Part shown: positions 11,708 to 23,147 of the stretch, in pieces
How the letters are laid out: each line of letters begins with the position of its first letter
Position numbering within the stretch: position 1 is the first letter of the stretch
Assembly (NCBI GenBank): GCA_964019055.1
Contig: OZ025209.1
Span: 1-64,000, forward strand
Source of the DNA: Anthopleura xanthogrammica
Lineage: Eukaryota; Cnidaria; Anthozoa; Actiniaria; Actiniidae
Reading direction: 5' to 3'
DNA: 64,000 bases
Notes under the pieces: generated by a model
Databases searched by the model: none
Told to the model about the DNA's origin: nothing
The model's input: the letters and a program-made list of their open reading frames with translations, nothing else
Program-made: the position numbers and the translations under genes

Positions 11708-12029
11708 TTAGTAAATACCTACTAATTGGTCCAATAAAAGGATGCAAAAAATTTTTGGATTTTGCTTTAAATATATTTTCTTTGGTTTTCAAAACCGGCG
11801 CTTTTCGCTACTAAACGTCTATCACTAATAGACCCCTAGTAGCTCAGCCAATCACAGGGCTCCATTGGTGATAGACCATTAGTAGGTTTTTTCTAATGTA
11901 CATTATTCCATCAGGAAACGTTGACCACATACACTGTAAAATGTCACTAAATCGTTCATGAACTTGACTAATGGCTTCCAGCAATAAATAGATTGAGTCC
12001 TGCCAGGCTCAGTTTCTTATTTCAGTAGA

Positions 12030-12125
12030 GGTTGTTGGTTTGTTGGTCTGCCAAAATCAACTTCTAAATTCTATTTTCATCTAGAAGGGCCTAGATGAAA
12101 ATGACTATGACTGTGTAACTCTCAT
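12030..12125. mobile_element. SINE 3'-end fragment
   Basis: The stretch with TTTGTTGGT followed by ATCTAGAAGGG and TAGATGAAAAT resembles the 3' part of the element at 63735-63845. The tRNA-like head is missing. Confidence 0.45.
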
Positions 12126-12443
12126 CTTCTTCTTCTTCTTCTATCCTTTTTATAGCTTCTTGTGCAACATATTAAGTGAGGCACATATCTTTTCATCTTC
12201 ATCTATCCATGTTAACTCTTTTTATAAGTTTATATTTATTTTTGTTGTGAAATGTTTTTTCCTAGGTTTATAAATATTTAGGGTTTCTGAATATATTTTT
12301 TCAAGAACAGCTAGGTCTTATTTCATATTTCATAGTACGAGCCAAATTTCACATTGTCTTTACAATATTATCATACATTATAATATAGCTTAGATAGTAT
12401 GTGCGCTCTCATTGGCTAATTCACTCCAAAAACCTATGCTCTA

Positions 12444-12661
12444 ATACTCCAGTTTCGAGTTCTCTTTTACGCTGTGTTAGCCTCAAAACCGTGTAATATA
12501 TTCTTTTATTCAGTAACAGCCCGTGGAAATTCAAGAGATCTGTGTGTAAAGAACGGACAATAAAAATACTTTGAAATTTTACGAGTTTTATCTAAATTTC
12601 TGCATAATTTACGCACAATTGAGGCTAACACAGCGTAAAAGAGAACTCGAAACGGGAGTAT
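12444..12661. mobile_element. 218-bp MITE with about 40-bp terminal inverted repeats
   Basis: The left end ATACTCCAGTTTCGAGTTCT and the right end, whose reverse complement begins ATACTCCCGTTTCGAGTTCT, form inverted repeats of about 40 bp ending at GCCTCAA. TA flanks both sides, which fits a Tc1/mariner-type target. The interior includes AGCCCGTGGAA, also present in the element at 47493-47735, suggesting one family. Confidence 0.82.
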
Positions 12662-13647
12662 TCACCAGTAAAGACATGGTTTCTGATTGACAGCTCACAA
12701 ATTAAATTTTCTGTACTACATTTTAACTCCAAAATCTGCACAAAATGTTTACAATTATGCTTGAAATATTTGTTATAAGCTTAAACTAAAACTTCCTGTC
12801 AAATTTAAACCAAAGACCTACACTTTTCAACTAGAATACTGCTCTGAAAAGGAGTAGAAGACGTAAAAGTCGAGGAAATACCTTGAGAAATGCTAGAGTA
12901 ATTAGTGAAAGTTTGCTGAAAAGATTTTTCGCCGAAGCAACTTTCAGCCAGTCAGTAGATCAAAAAGCGATGAATTAACTACGGCCTTAAGACAGTCGGC
13001 TTTCACTTAGGAATGAAATAAAAAGGTTCCTAAACATGCAATCCCTCAAATAACAAAACTATAAAACTTACCCAGGATGATATGTGAGGTTTGCTTTGTT
13101 GTAGATGTGAAAAAGAAGTTCAAAAAGATCTGACAAAATCCAGTGTTGTTTTTGAAGTAGAGTCCAAAGTTGTGCACATATAATGTATAAATCTTGAGGA
13201 ACTGTCACTTCTGTTTGAATTTAAAGTCGGATTTCCCAAACATTTTTGTATAATGTTGATGTTTACATCCTTTTTATAATTTTTTGAAATTTTGTGAAAA
13301 CAGCTTTGTCAGACTCTGCTTCTTCGTGAATGAGAAAAAGTACGACGAATGTGATTCGCTTATTTGCCATACTTTGGAGAATCTCAATTTGATCAGAAAA
13401 TAAAACGTTTTTATAATCTTAAAATAGACCTGGTGTCATTCTCTTGAGAATAGGATCTTTTGTTTGAGTTGTATCCATATTCATGTGTCTTATGCACAAC
13501 CATTAAACAAAGAAATGATGCTCTAGGAAATGACACATAGTCTGAAGTGGGATAGCATTATTCAAAGTGGTCTATTAAACCATAAATTTATGATTACATA
13601 TATACCATTGTCTTGATGTAGAATACATGCATATATATATCATAAAC

Positions 13648-13720
13648 GCAATAGAAACAAAGTTCTATGACTCTACTGCTCTATTTCACCAGTAAAGTCA
13701 TAGAACTTTGTTTCTATTGC
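13648..13720. repeat. Short hairpin: 25-bp perfect stem, 23-nt loop
   Basis: Arms 13648-13672 and 13696-13720 are exact reverse complements beginning GCAATAGAAACAAAGTTC. The size is within the range of a small-RNA precursor, but a tiny foldback element is equally likely. Confidence 0.85.
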
Positions 13721-14300
13721 TTAGAAAGTAAATTTTCTGAAAGCGAAATAAATATATTTTTCAATAATCAATCTTGAATTTTATGAATTGTGACACAAAA
13801 AAATTTTTTGGGTTTCTTAGAAGTCTTTGGGTGACCAAAATAGCTTCTTAGTTAAAACCGTGTTCGTTATTTAGATTACATTGCATCAAACTGAAACTTT
13901 GGATTATCTAATGATAATTCACCATGCTAGCTAAAAAAAGAGTGTCCCAGATTTTTGAAATACTGTTTTATTCCAAATATATGGTCTATAATTTTTGTGA
14001 TTATAGGTCCAGGGTAGATAACCTGCTTTGCTTGCTCACCAGGTCAATGATCTAGCTGTTAACACCAGGGTATTTGCAGGTGTGATTAATCAACTGCTAA
14101 GCAATTTTAATACAACTGTCAGAATGCAAGCAATAGAACTGCTGAATACCAAGCTGGGACACAGTAAAACTATAGCTAGTATTTAACAAAACACAGGTAA
14201 GGAGTAGGATAGGGCTATTCCACTATGAAAATGACACTAGTCCTGATGATGATGAAGATGATGATTGCAATATAATAATGATGGTGATGATTATGATAAG

Positions 14301-14575
14301 GGAAGCACAGGGGGTGTAGTGGTAAGAGCACATGCCTCTCACCAATGTGACCCAGGCTCAAGCCCAGTTGGGCTCAGTGTAGTACAGTGTGTGAGTAGAG
14401 TTGTGTTTTTGGTTCTCTTCTGTGCTTCAAACGTTTTTCTCTGGGTTCTCCAGTTTTCTTCCCTCCACAAAAATAAACTTTTATTGGCTGCCATGTAGTT
14501 GAATTGGGTCCTACACCTGTAAGGCTTTCTGTCCACCTCAAAGTGGTTATTAAAGTAGAATAAATTTTAAATTTT
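14301..14575 (+). mobile_element. tRNA-derived SINE
   Basis: The head GGGGGTGTAGTGGTAAGAGC resembles an A box and GGCTCAAGCCC a B box of RNA polymerase III. The body has TTCTCTTCTGTGCTTC and CTTCCCTCCACAAAAAT, shared with the copies at 38921-39225 and 63735-63845. It lies between the two HEATR1-like exons. Confidence 0.75.
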
Positions 14576-14764
14576 AATATTTTATATACATATATATATT
14601 TAAAAATGATTATATAAGAATAACAATAATAGTAATAATAGTTAATTTATTCCTTCTCGCAGCCAAGATCTAGGATTTTGAGTAGGGGGGGTCACAAAAT
14701 TTACGAGATGCACCATTTGCTATACTAACCAACTAATTCCAAGCTAGAAAGGGGGTCACAAGAT

Positions 14765-14905
14765 ACAGTGATGATGTTGCTAATGATGATAATGTTGGTG
14801 ATTTATGATGATGATGAAGATGGTGGTGATGATAATGATGATGATGGTGGTGGTGGTGATGAATATGGGGATGATGGTGGTGCTGTTGATGATGTAGTGA
14901 CAATG
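14765..14905. repeat. GAT/GGT trinucleotide microsatellite
   Basis: Imperfect (GAT)n and (GGT)n tracts. The poly-Asp and poly-Ser frames are products of the repeat. A smaller GAT tract lies at about 14244-14300. Confidence 0.9.
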
Positions 14906-15179
14906 ATGATATTTACATTACATGATAATGACTTACATATTGTTCTTTTAGGTTGATGAATTCCTTCACTTAGTGAAAGATCTCTTGTCACTAGTCAAGA
15001 CATATGAAAACAGTGAAACCCCAGTCAACAGACCGACTGCTCTGTACAGTCTAAAGCTGCTGGCTAGAGTCCTAGATGAACAGCAACCTGCCAGGTTTAC
15101 TAAGGTTAGATTCCTTCATCCCATCCGGTTCCTTCCATCCTATTTCATCCAACCATTCATTCTCTACTAACAGGAAAAA

Positions 15180-15300
15180 TTCTCCAATTCCCAGCATGGC
15201 AAAATAATGGGAAATTTCTCAATAATGGGAAAATATTGGGAAAACCACAACCCAATATTGGGATAACCACAACCCAATATTGGGATATTTCTGGGAATTT
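15180..15300. repeat. Cluster of short CCCAATATTGGG palindromes
   Basis: CAACCCAATATTGGGATAA is repeated twice and related TGGGAAA-rich pieces surround it. From 15300 to 15830 there is AT-rich DNA with no gene I can recognise. Confidence 0.6.
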
Positions 15301-15829
15301 CCCCTAGTATTTTTTCCAATACAAATTATTTCCCAAACTTGGGAATGGAACAGAAATGTTTTCTCAACTGAAACCCATGTTGCATATGAATGCATTTTGG
15401 GAGTTGTGAATTCAAGCAGGGAAAGTTTACAATAACATGCAACAAAACTTTCACCAACCATTTTTGAAAATGCTGTACTTATAACCAACAGCTTTTTTCT
15501 TATTGGACGATAGAACAATCAACGGCTTCAAGGTGCTAATGAATCAAATAGTTCATTTTCTCATTAGCATTCTAACCTAATCCTAAGGGATTAATTTTTT
15601 GATATTTCTACCTTTACAAGCGATGGTATCAAATGAGGTTTGGTGAAAATATATTTTATGGTCATAGGCAAAAATTTAGAAAAATATTTTCTGGTCAAGT
15701 TGAAAAATAATAAAGCAATTGCTGAAAAGCAAACAATGATGTTTGGGGCCTGGACACCAGTTAGTTTTTCACAGAAATCACAGTTTGTGCAATTTCGTGT
15801 TAAAGCCTGGTCCTCACTACCGACATAAG

Positions 15830-16352
15830 TATAAGCATAAGCATATATAAGAGTGTACGCCCTCACTGGATGATTCACCGGCGTAAGCATAAGCACAAGC
15901 ATAAGAGTGTACGCCCTCACTGGATGATTCACCAACATAAGCATAAGCACAAGCATAAGAGTGTACACCCTCACTGGATGATTCACCAACATAAGCATAA
16001 GCATAAGTATAAGCACAAGCATAAGAGTGTACGCCCTCACTGGATGATTCACCAACATAAGCATAAGCATAAGAGTGTACGCCCTCACTGGATGGTTCAC
16101 CGACATAAGCATAAGCACAAGCATAAACATAAGAGTGTACGTCCTCACTGGATGATTCACCGGCGTAAGCATAAGCATAAGCATAAGAGTGTACGCCCTC
16201 ACTGGATGATTCACCAACATAAGCATAAGCATAAGAGTGTACGCCCTCACTTGATGATTCACCGACATAAGCATAAGCACAAGCATAAGCATAAGCATAA
16301 GAGTGTACGTCCTCACTGGATGATTCACCAACATAAGCATAAGAGGAACAGA
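15830..16352. repeat. Composite tandem repeat: 30-bp core plus AAGCAT hexamers
   Basis: Nine copies of GTGTACGCCCTCACTGGATG followed by ATTCACC are separated by runs of 2-6 CATAAG/CACAAG hexamers, so unit length varies from about 42 to 67 bp. Long open frames on both strands follow from the periodicity and are not genes. Confidence 0.92.
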
Positions 16353-16359
16353 ATGTTTT

Positions 16360-16980
16360 GATGCTTATGCTTATGCTTATGAACTTTGTCAAAGCAAAAA
16401 GGGTATTAGAAATCTTCAAGAATTTATTTGCATTTTTAAAAACTCGAAATCTCTATTCTTATCATAAATTCTAGTTCACAATAGATTTCTACACAACAAA
16501 AGGGGCTTAGTAAGCTACACCCTTTTTTGTTAACAAATATCAATTGGTGTTATGTGGTACGCTTTTGTCTAGAATTTTCGCTCTATATCATGGTCAAAAT
16601 ATTAGCTAACTGTAATGTTTTTCTACACACAGGTTGGTGATATAGCGATGACGAAATGTCGCAAGGCGCGACCTGATATCCAAGTCATTCTGCATGGTCG
16701 CAGTTCGCTACTAACTTGGTTTAGCTCTGGTGAGTAGACGCAATATTGAGAGTCGCATTGTAATCGAAGACAGCAAGAATAAGTGACTTTGAAAGGAAAT
16801 GGTTGATCTTCAAGCATGTCAGCCTTAACGTCATGAACTTTGTCAAGGCAAAAAGGGTATTAGAAATCTTCAAGAATTTATTTGCATTTTTAAAAACTCG
16901 AAATCTTTATTCTTTTCGCAAATTCTAGTTCACAATAGATTTCTACACAACAAAAGGGGCTTAGTAAGCTACACCCTTTT
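16360..16980. repeat. Direct duplication of a 150-bp segment beside the hexamer arrays
   Basis: The segment starting ATGAACTTTGTCAA and ending GTAAGCTACACCC occurs at about 16379-16527 and 16832-16977. The first copy follows a three-unit ATGCTT run; the second is directly followed by the giant ATGCTT array. The 300 bp between them hold no confident gene. Confidence 0.88.
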
Positions 16981-18162
16981 TATGCTTATGCTTATGCTTA
17001 TGCTTATGCTTATGCTTATGCTTATGCTTATGCTTATGCTTATGCTTATGCTTATGCTTATGCTTATGCTTATGCTTATGCTTATGCTTATGCTTATGCT
17101 TATGCTTATGCTTATGCTTATGCTTATGCTTATGCTTATGCTTATGCTTATGCTTATGCTTATGCTTATGCTTATGCTTATGCTTATGCTTATGCTTATG
17201 CTTATGCTTATGCTTATGCTTATGCTTATGCTTATGCTTATGCTTATGCTTATGCTTATGCTTATGCTTATGCTTATGCTTATGCTTATGCTTATGCTTA
17301 TGCTTATGCTTATGCTTATGCTTATGCTTATGCTTATGCTTATGCTTATGCTTATGCTTATGCTTATGCTTATGCTTATGCTTATGCTTATGCTTATGCT
17401 TATGCTTATGCTTATGCTTATGCTTATGCTTATGCTTATGCTTATGCTTATGCTTATGCTTATGCTTATGCTTATGCTTATGCTTATGCTTATGCTTATG
17501 CTTATGCTTATGCTTATGCTTATGCTTATGCTTATGCTTATGCTTATGCTTATGCTTATGCTTATGCTTATGCTTATGCTTATGCTTATGCTTATGCTTA
17601 TGCTTATGCTTATGCTTATGCTTATGCTTATGCTTATGCTTATGCTTATGCTTATGCTTATGCTTATGCTTATGCTTATGCTTATGCTTATGCTTATGCT
17701 TATGCTTATGCTTATGCTTATGCTTATGCTTATGCTTATGCTTATGCTTATGCTTATGCTTATGCTTATGCTTATGCTTATGCTTATGCTTATGCTTATG
17801 CTTATGCTTATGCTTATGCTTATGCTTATGCTTATGCTTATGCTTATGCTTATGCTTATGCTTATGCTTATGCTTATGCTTATGCTTATGCTTATGCTTA
17901 TGCTTATGCTTATGCTTATGCTTATGCTTATGCTTATGCTTATGCTTATGCTTATGCTTATGCTTATGCTTATGCTTATGCTTATGCTTATGCTTATGCT
18001 TATGCTTATGCTTATGCTTATGCTTATGCTTATGCTTATGCTTATGCTTATGCTTATGCTTATGCTTATGCTTATGCTTATGCTTATGCTTATGCTTATG
18101 CTTATGCTTATGCTTATGCTTATGCTTATGCTTATGCTTATGCTTATGCTTATGCTTATGCA
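16981..18162. repeat. Giant (ATGCTT)n hexanucleotide array
   Basis: About 197 uninterrupted copies of TATGCT fill 1,182 bp without any substitution that I can see. The same hexamer in the opposite orientation (AAGCAT) fills the spacers of the composite repeat at 15830-16352. The Met-Leu frame through it is an artefact of the repeat. Confidence 0.97.
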
Positions 18163-19716
18163 GCTAGTCAGGACCAGAATTAAGAAATGTACTGAAATCT
18201 TTTTTTATCTATTTTTTTATTTTTTATAAATTTATTTCAAAACGCGGTAGACTCATCAGGATTTTACAATAAATATGATAGGATTAAGCTATGTATGAAA
18301 TCTATAATGAATTAAACTGCGAAAGGGAAAAACTGACTTCATGAACCTGCTAATTACCATAAACTTGAAACTTGAATATCTCCTAAACCTAATGCATTCC
18401 ATGCAACATTGCTTGCAACATTATGGTTACAGTACTATTTCAGCAGCCAAATCAGAGAAAATCTCGATTTTTCCGCTTAATTTACAAGGATGATACAAAT
18501 TACATGAAAATAATAAAACAAAAGTTCAATTTTTTATATTGTAGTGTGATGTTGCACGCAATGTTGCACCGTGTGTCCGTAGCTTAAAAGCCTTACAAGG
18601 AATGGCAAACGCCTATTTTCTTCTTTTTAAAAGTATTTTAACATGTGTTTAAATAACATTGAAATTTGATCGTATTAGCACTTTATGCGTATCAGGAATA
18701 AGTTGCGACTGTACGTCTTGTTAACCCTGCAGGAATCTATATTATAATAGCTTATTAAATAGTTTAACCAGTCCCCTCCATGAAATGCATTCATTCTGCA
18801 ACCAACTCAAGCCCGTAATTTTAAAGAACAGGTGTTAGTATGGTACCTTTAGCATATGTTTCTGGCAAAGACGTTCGTTATTTCTCGCAAAAAAATGCCG
18901 CCAATTTTGACTGATCGGCTGCTTGATAAACTTTATTAACCGACTGGGCGCGGAGCAGAAGTGAAAAGTCTTCCGTCAGTGGTCGAGCACTGACTTATAT
19001 AATACTGCAGCGATGCACAGAACGTTTTAAAGTACCATTGTCTCGTCAATATGGCTATATATAAGCACTGAGCACGGTTAAACAAGCCTGTACGCAGACA
19101 AACATGCAACATTTTCATATGACACATGAAGCTAAGAGAAACTGAGGCGGTGAAAACATATAGCCACTGATGGTGAAGGCCGATTATTTCACTTGAGAAA
19201 TACCAGAGTTTCTAGATTATTGAAGAATTTCCCTTATTCAATTTAACCAATAGGATAAATAGAAAGCGGCATTATTACCCAATATGTAGATATACGGCTT
19301 ATCTTCAATAACAAGATTAGTTTTTGGGCCAAGACTATTATATAATCATCTTATATTTATATACCTTAATGCACATCAAATTGGATAGCTGAGAATTTTA
19401 GTTGAGATATATCTGATGTTTAATGAAAAAAGCTTGTTTTGATTTAAGTCGGTGAAAAAGATACTCAAATTGACAAGACCGAAAATTGATTCTTCGTCTT
19501 AGCCCCACACGCTATACCTATAGAACTAATCCGCTAACGCATCACTTTTGTATCAATATCATGTATTCGATGTCGCGTGGAGAGTTTTGGAACAAAAGTT
19601 GGTATCCCCAGAAGTTTTGAATTGGGTGGAAACGTGCATAGCAACGCTCTAACCAATTAGGGTTATTGCATAAGACAGTTATACACAAGTCCTTTAGTTA
19701 TTAAGAAACACTGCCT
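18163..19716. other. AT-rich intergenic DNA, nothing recognised
   Basis: No exon with coding character, no inverted-repeat element and no tandem array was found. Short open frames lack any recognisable domain. Confidence 0.5.
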
Positions 19717-20268
19717 ACCAGATATCAGCCAGTTATTCAGAAACCCTACATGCCAGATATTAGTCAGTCATTAATGCCAGATATACATCAGCCAGTCATT
19801 CAGAAACACTACATGCCAGATATTAGCCAGTCATTCAGAAACACTACATGCCAGATATCCAAGCCAGTCATTCAGAAACACTACATGCCAGATATCAGCC
19901 AGTCATTCAGAAACACTACATGCCAGATATCAGCCAGTCATTCAGAAACACTACATGCCAGATATCAGCCAGTCATTCAGAAACACTACATACCAGATAT
20001 CCAAGCCAGTCATTCAGAAACACTACATGCCAGATATCAGCCAGTCATTCAGAAACCCTACATGCCAGATATCAGCCAGTCATTCAGAAACACTACATGC
20101 CAGATATCAGCCAGTCATTCAGAAACACTACATGCCAGATATCAGCCAGTCATTCAGAAACACTACATGCCAGATATCAGCCAGTCATTCAGAAACACTT
20201 CATGCCAGATATCAGCCAGTCATTCAGAAACCCTACATGCCAGATATCAGCCAGTCATTCAGAAACAG
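19717..20268. repeat. 35-bp minisatellite, about 16 copies
   Basis: The unit begins CCAGATATCAGCCAGTCATT and continues with CAGAAACACTACATG. As 35 is not a multiple of three and the unit lacks stops in any frame, three overlapping frames stay open. Occasional units carry an insertion (ATCCAAGCC) or CCC for CAC. The array runs directly into a SINE. Confidence 0.95.
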
Positions 20269-20272
20269 CTTC

Positions 20273-20512
20273 CAGGTTGGCTCAGTTGGTTGGGCACTGG
20301 TCTGTTGTGCGGGAGGTCGTGGGTTCAAATTCCCTCAGCCAGACCCACTTTCAGAAGGTGATGCGTTTGCTCTTAAAAATATCTGCGATAGTGGTTAGAC
20401 CTCCTCTGCGGGCCCGTCCCTTTCAGAGACGTTAAACATTGAGAGCCACAAGTTTATTAGTTGTCAGTGTCACGTGTCACCCTCTCTAAATAAAGTTGAT
20501 TTACATTTACAA
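20273..20512 (+). mobile_element. tRNA-derived SINE, second family
   Basis: The head TTGGCTCAGTTGGTTGGGCA resembles an A box and GGGTTCAAATTCC a B box. The body ends AAATAAAGTTGATTTACATT. The sequence differs from the SINE at 14301, so two families are present. Confidence 0.75.
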
Positions 20513-20519
20513 ACACGCA

Positions 20520-23147
20520 TACCATATATTAGCCAGTTATTCTATAGACTACCTCTTTTAGCTCTGCAGGACACAATTTTTTTGAAACATCTGTGTAATA
20601 TAACGCAAGGGTTTTACAGTTTCTCCTAATAGTTATAGAGTTAGAATGGATCGAGCTCCATTGCGCAGACACTTATGTTAATCTTTTATCAAACTATTTT
20701 TTCAGTTTCTTAAACACGTCACTTAACGGGCAAAAAAGACGGGAAATATAAGCATATTTGGAGCACTAAAAGCGCAGGTTTAAAGGTAAAAAACATCTGC
20801 TCATCTTCCAAACACTTTTCAGTGCAACTGAAAGACACTAACTAAGAGTCTTTTGCACTCACTGCCACTCTACTATATTACTCCAGTTATGTTCATAATG
20901 ATAGTATTTTGTTGATAACACATGCGCAGTGGGCACGCACCTTTTTCTGAAGTTTTGTTGCAAAGCATTGCACGACCAGGTCGTAGTATATTATAGTAAC
21001 AATCTTGTATCAATTAGATTAATGAAACGACTTAAAAATCAAGGCAAGGATGTAGAGACAAAAAAAGTCTACAAAAATGATGGGTCGTGTCGTTAATGTT
21101 TGCATAACAACACACACTGATTTATTAGTTACCAAACCGGTTAACTATATTGATTAACTGCAGTTAGCTATATATCATTCACCGTAGTTTTGTAGTTTTG
21201 CTTGTATTACTATTGAAATATACATAACAATATATAATGTACACATCACAGACTGAAGTGTTCTGTGGCAAGTAATGATTTTTACTTTCAGCCTATTGAA
21301 TAAAACATAACTGCCAGCAGACAAAACCTGACACTAAAGTGTTGTTTTCTTTTTTTACCATATTTCTACATTTTAGTGGTTATTCTTTTCATCTTTTCTA
21401 ATAATTTACGTTCACATCCGTATATAACTAAACTAAACAAAAAACATCGAAAGTGAAGCTTATTTTACCGCGATCAACTAAGAATTATTGCTAAAATTGT
21501 TTTTCTGAACCAACCCAAAAGATGTTTTATATTACCAAAGTGACAATGTAATTATAGTGGCACGAAATAGGTTGAGTGAATCAAATAAGCAAAATAATGA
21601 TGACACTTAGCCAGTATGCTCGCTATCATTCATGTCGCTACTCGGAGAAGTTTATGGATAAGTGTGCACTACATATTTGTCGACAATATTGTTCATTCCT
21701 AAACGAGGGTTACCAGTAGGTAACTTAACAATTTACTCAGTTGAGTTCTTGTCATTAGTCTAATGAATCCTTTTTCTTTCTTATCCAGGACATTAAATAA
21801 TAATCTCATTTCCCACTCATTTGTTATGACTAAAGGCTTTTTGAGTTTTCACAGGAGGTTTTTCCTTCTCATAGTAAGAAGAAAAAATTATTTTTATTAT
21901 GCGATTGTAGAGAACCGACAATCAATCTGATCAGGATCTAGAAATGAAAAGAAGAAAGCCTTTCGAAGCTAAACCCAGCCAAAGACTTTGTTTGTAAAAG
22001 ACTATTAGTGATCGGTTAGTCTGCTCTGCTATATTCGAATCATTTCAATTCTTTTATTCATACTTCACAGAGATTAGAGTCTTACTACAATAACTGCGAA
22101 AGCCCAAGTTTCATAAAAAGCGCTAGCGCGTTTAGAGCATGTAAGATTGCTAAGCTGATTTAAAATAAGTGCGAAAAGCCGACTTATTTGGACAATTTAA
22201 TTTATCAAAATCAATCGTTTTCCCACTTTCTTGTCGATTCATATTGTACTTTATAAAAAAAACTGACTGACAAGGTAAACAACAGTGAAGCAAAGAACGC
22301 AAATTCTTTAATTAAATATTTTTGAAATGATAAGAATACGAATTAAAAAAGGGAAATCCTAAACTAAATCGATCGTGCATACTGAATATATCCCGATTGA
22401 GTTTCCTGTCGACTTGCATTTGACATTCTCATCATCATAGATTTATTGTCCGGCCTACATACACACTATATTTTATAGTAAAATGCAAGTGATTGACAGA
22501 TCAATTGCTATATTTGGATGTCATTCAACTTCACAATTCAAATCAACAAATATAAAATCTACGCAAAGGTAAACAAACACACACACAGTTCAGCCCTGAA
22601 TTGAACATGTATATTCTATCATTCTAATATGAATCATTCGTAGTTGCTGTATATGGAAAAGCTGATATATTAGCTGCTGTTTAGTAATATTTCCAAAGTA
22701 CCGTCATTACTGATGTTTTAAAAGGTAAAACCAACAATCTGACATTATTTGACGTATTTTGGACAACGAGCATTATCGAACACCTGCTAACTGAAGAGTA
22801 CTAAGAATTGCTATCCAATCCTATCAGATCTTTCAAGAATGGATTAGCCAGTTCTATATAGCTTGCCAACTATATAACAAGTCGGATTGAGTCAGACTTA
22901 CAGCAAGGACTAAATTGGTTGAGTCGATCGCTTTGTGACAACCTTAAAGCTCAGATACCTGATGACAACACCTAAACTAAAGTCTCAAGTAAAAGGTAAC
23001 CGTTGGACCAATGCAACGGGGCAGGCAAGCAGTGCGAAATCACTCCACTCAAAACGCTATCCAGCTATATTTTAGACAGGTTGTTTTCTGAGATTTAATA
23101 CCTAACTATTTAGAGAGAGAACTTGGTTTTCTAGTGACACGGCGCAG
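20520..23147. other. AT-rich region upstream of the GPCR, nothing else recognised
   Basis: No exon, repeat array or inverted-repeat element could be supported. The last few hundred bases presumably include the promoter and 5' leader of the GPCR, but no clear core-promoter motif was found. Confidence 0.45.

Larger units (their letters stand above)
14043..15104 (+). pseudogene. HEATR1/UTP10-like gene fragment, two exons, frameshifted
   Basis: HEATR1 (yeast Utp10) is a HEAT-repeat protein of the small-subunit processome that acts in pre-rRNA processing in the nucleolus. Exon 14043-14196, after a pyrimidine-rich acceptor, encodes VRMQAIELLNTKLGHSK. Exon 14952-15104, 51 codons in phase 0-0, encodes LHLVKDLLSLVKTYEN and RPTALYSLKLLARVLD. 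Both match the part of HEATR1 where VRxxAMxLLNxKL is followed by NRQTALYTLKLL. The first exon is 154 nt long and reaches TAA before its donor; an extra base near 14176-14185 would explain this, since shifting by one gives an open end and correct phase. No other exon was found nearby. It is probably a stranded or broken copy; a sequencing error within a longer gene cannot be excluded. Confidence 0.6.

Noticed and set aside
14301..14370. tRNA gene
   Set aside because: A and B box-like motifs are present, but the cloverleaf is not complete and the sequence continues into a shared SINE body.
15591..16419. Overlapping open frames of 160-250 codons on both strands
   Set aside because: They arise from the composite AAGCAT repeat, and all are low-complexity translations in several frames at once.
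16633..16729. Possible exon with AG before and GTGAGT after, encoding VGDIAMTKCRKARPDIQVIL
   Set aside because: It has splice-like borders but no recognisable domain and no partner exons; chance is likely.
16982..18229. 415-codon open frame of alternating Met and Leu on the plus strand
   Set aside because: It is a direct reading of the ATGCTT hexamer array; no start context, splice signal or non-repeat domain supports a protein.
20273..20345. tRNA gene
   Set aside because: The tRNA-like head lacks a full acceptor stem and continues into a SINE body with a 3' tail.
19750..20435. Three long plus-strand frames of about 150-200 codons
   Set aside because: All follow from the stop-free 35-bp minisatellite and end in a SINE.
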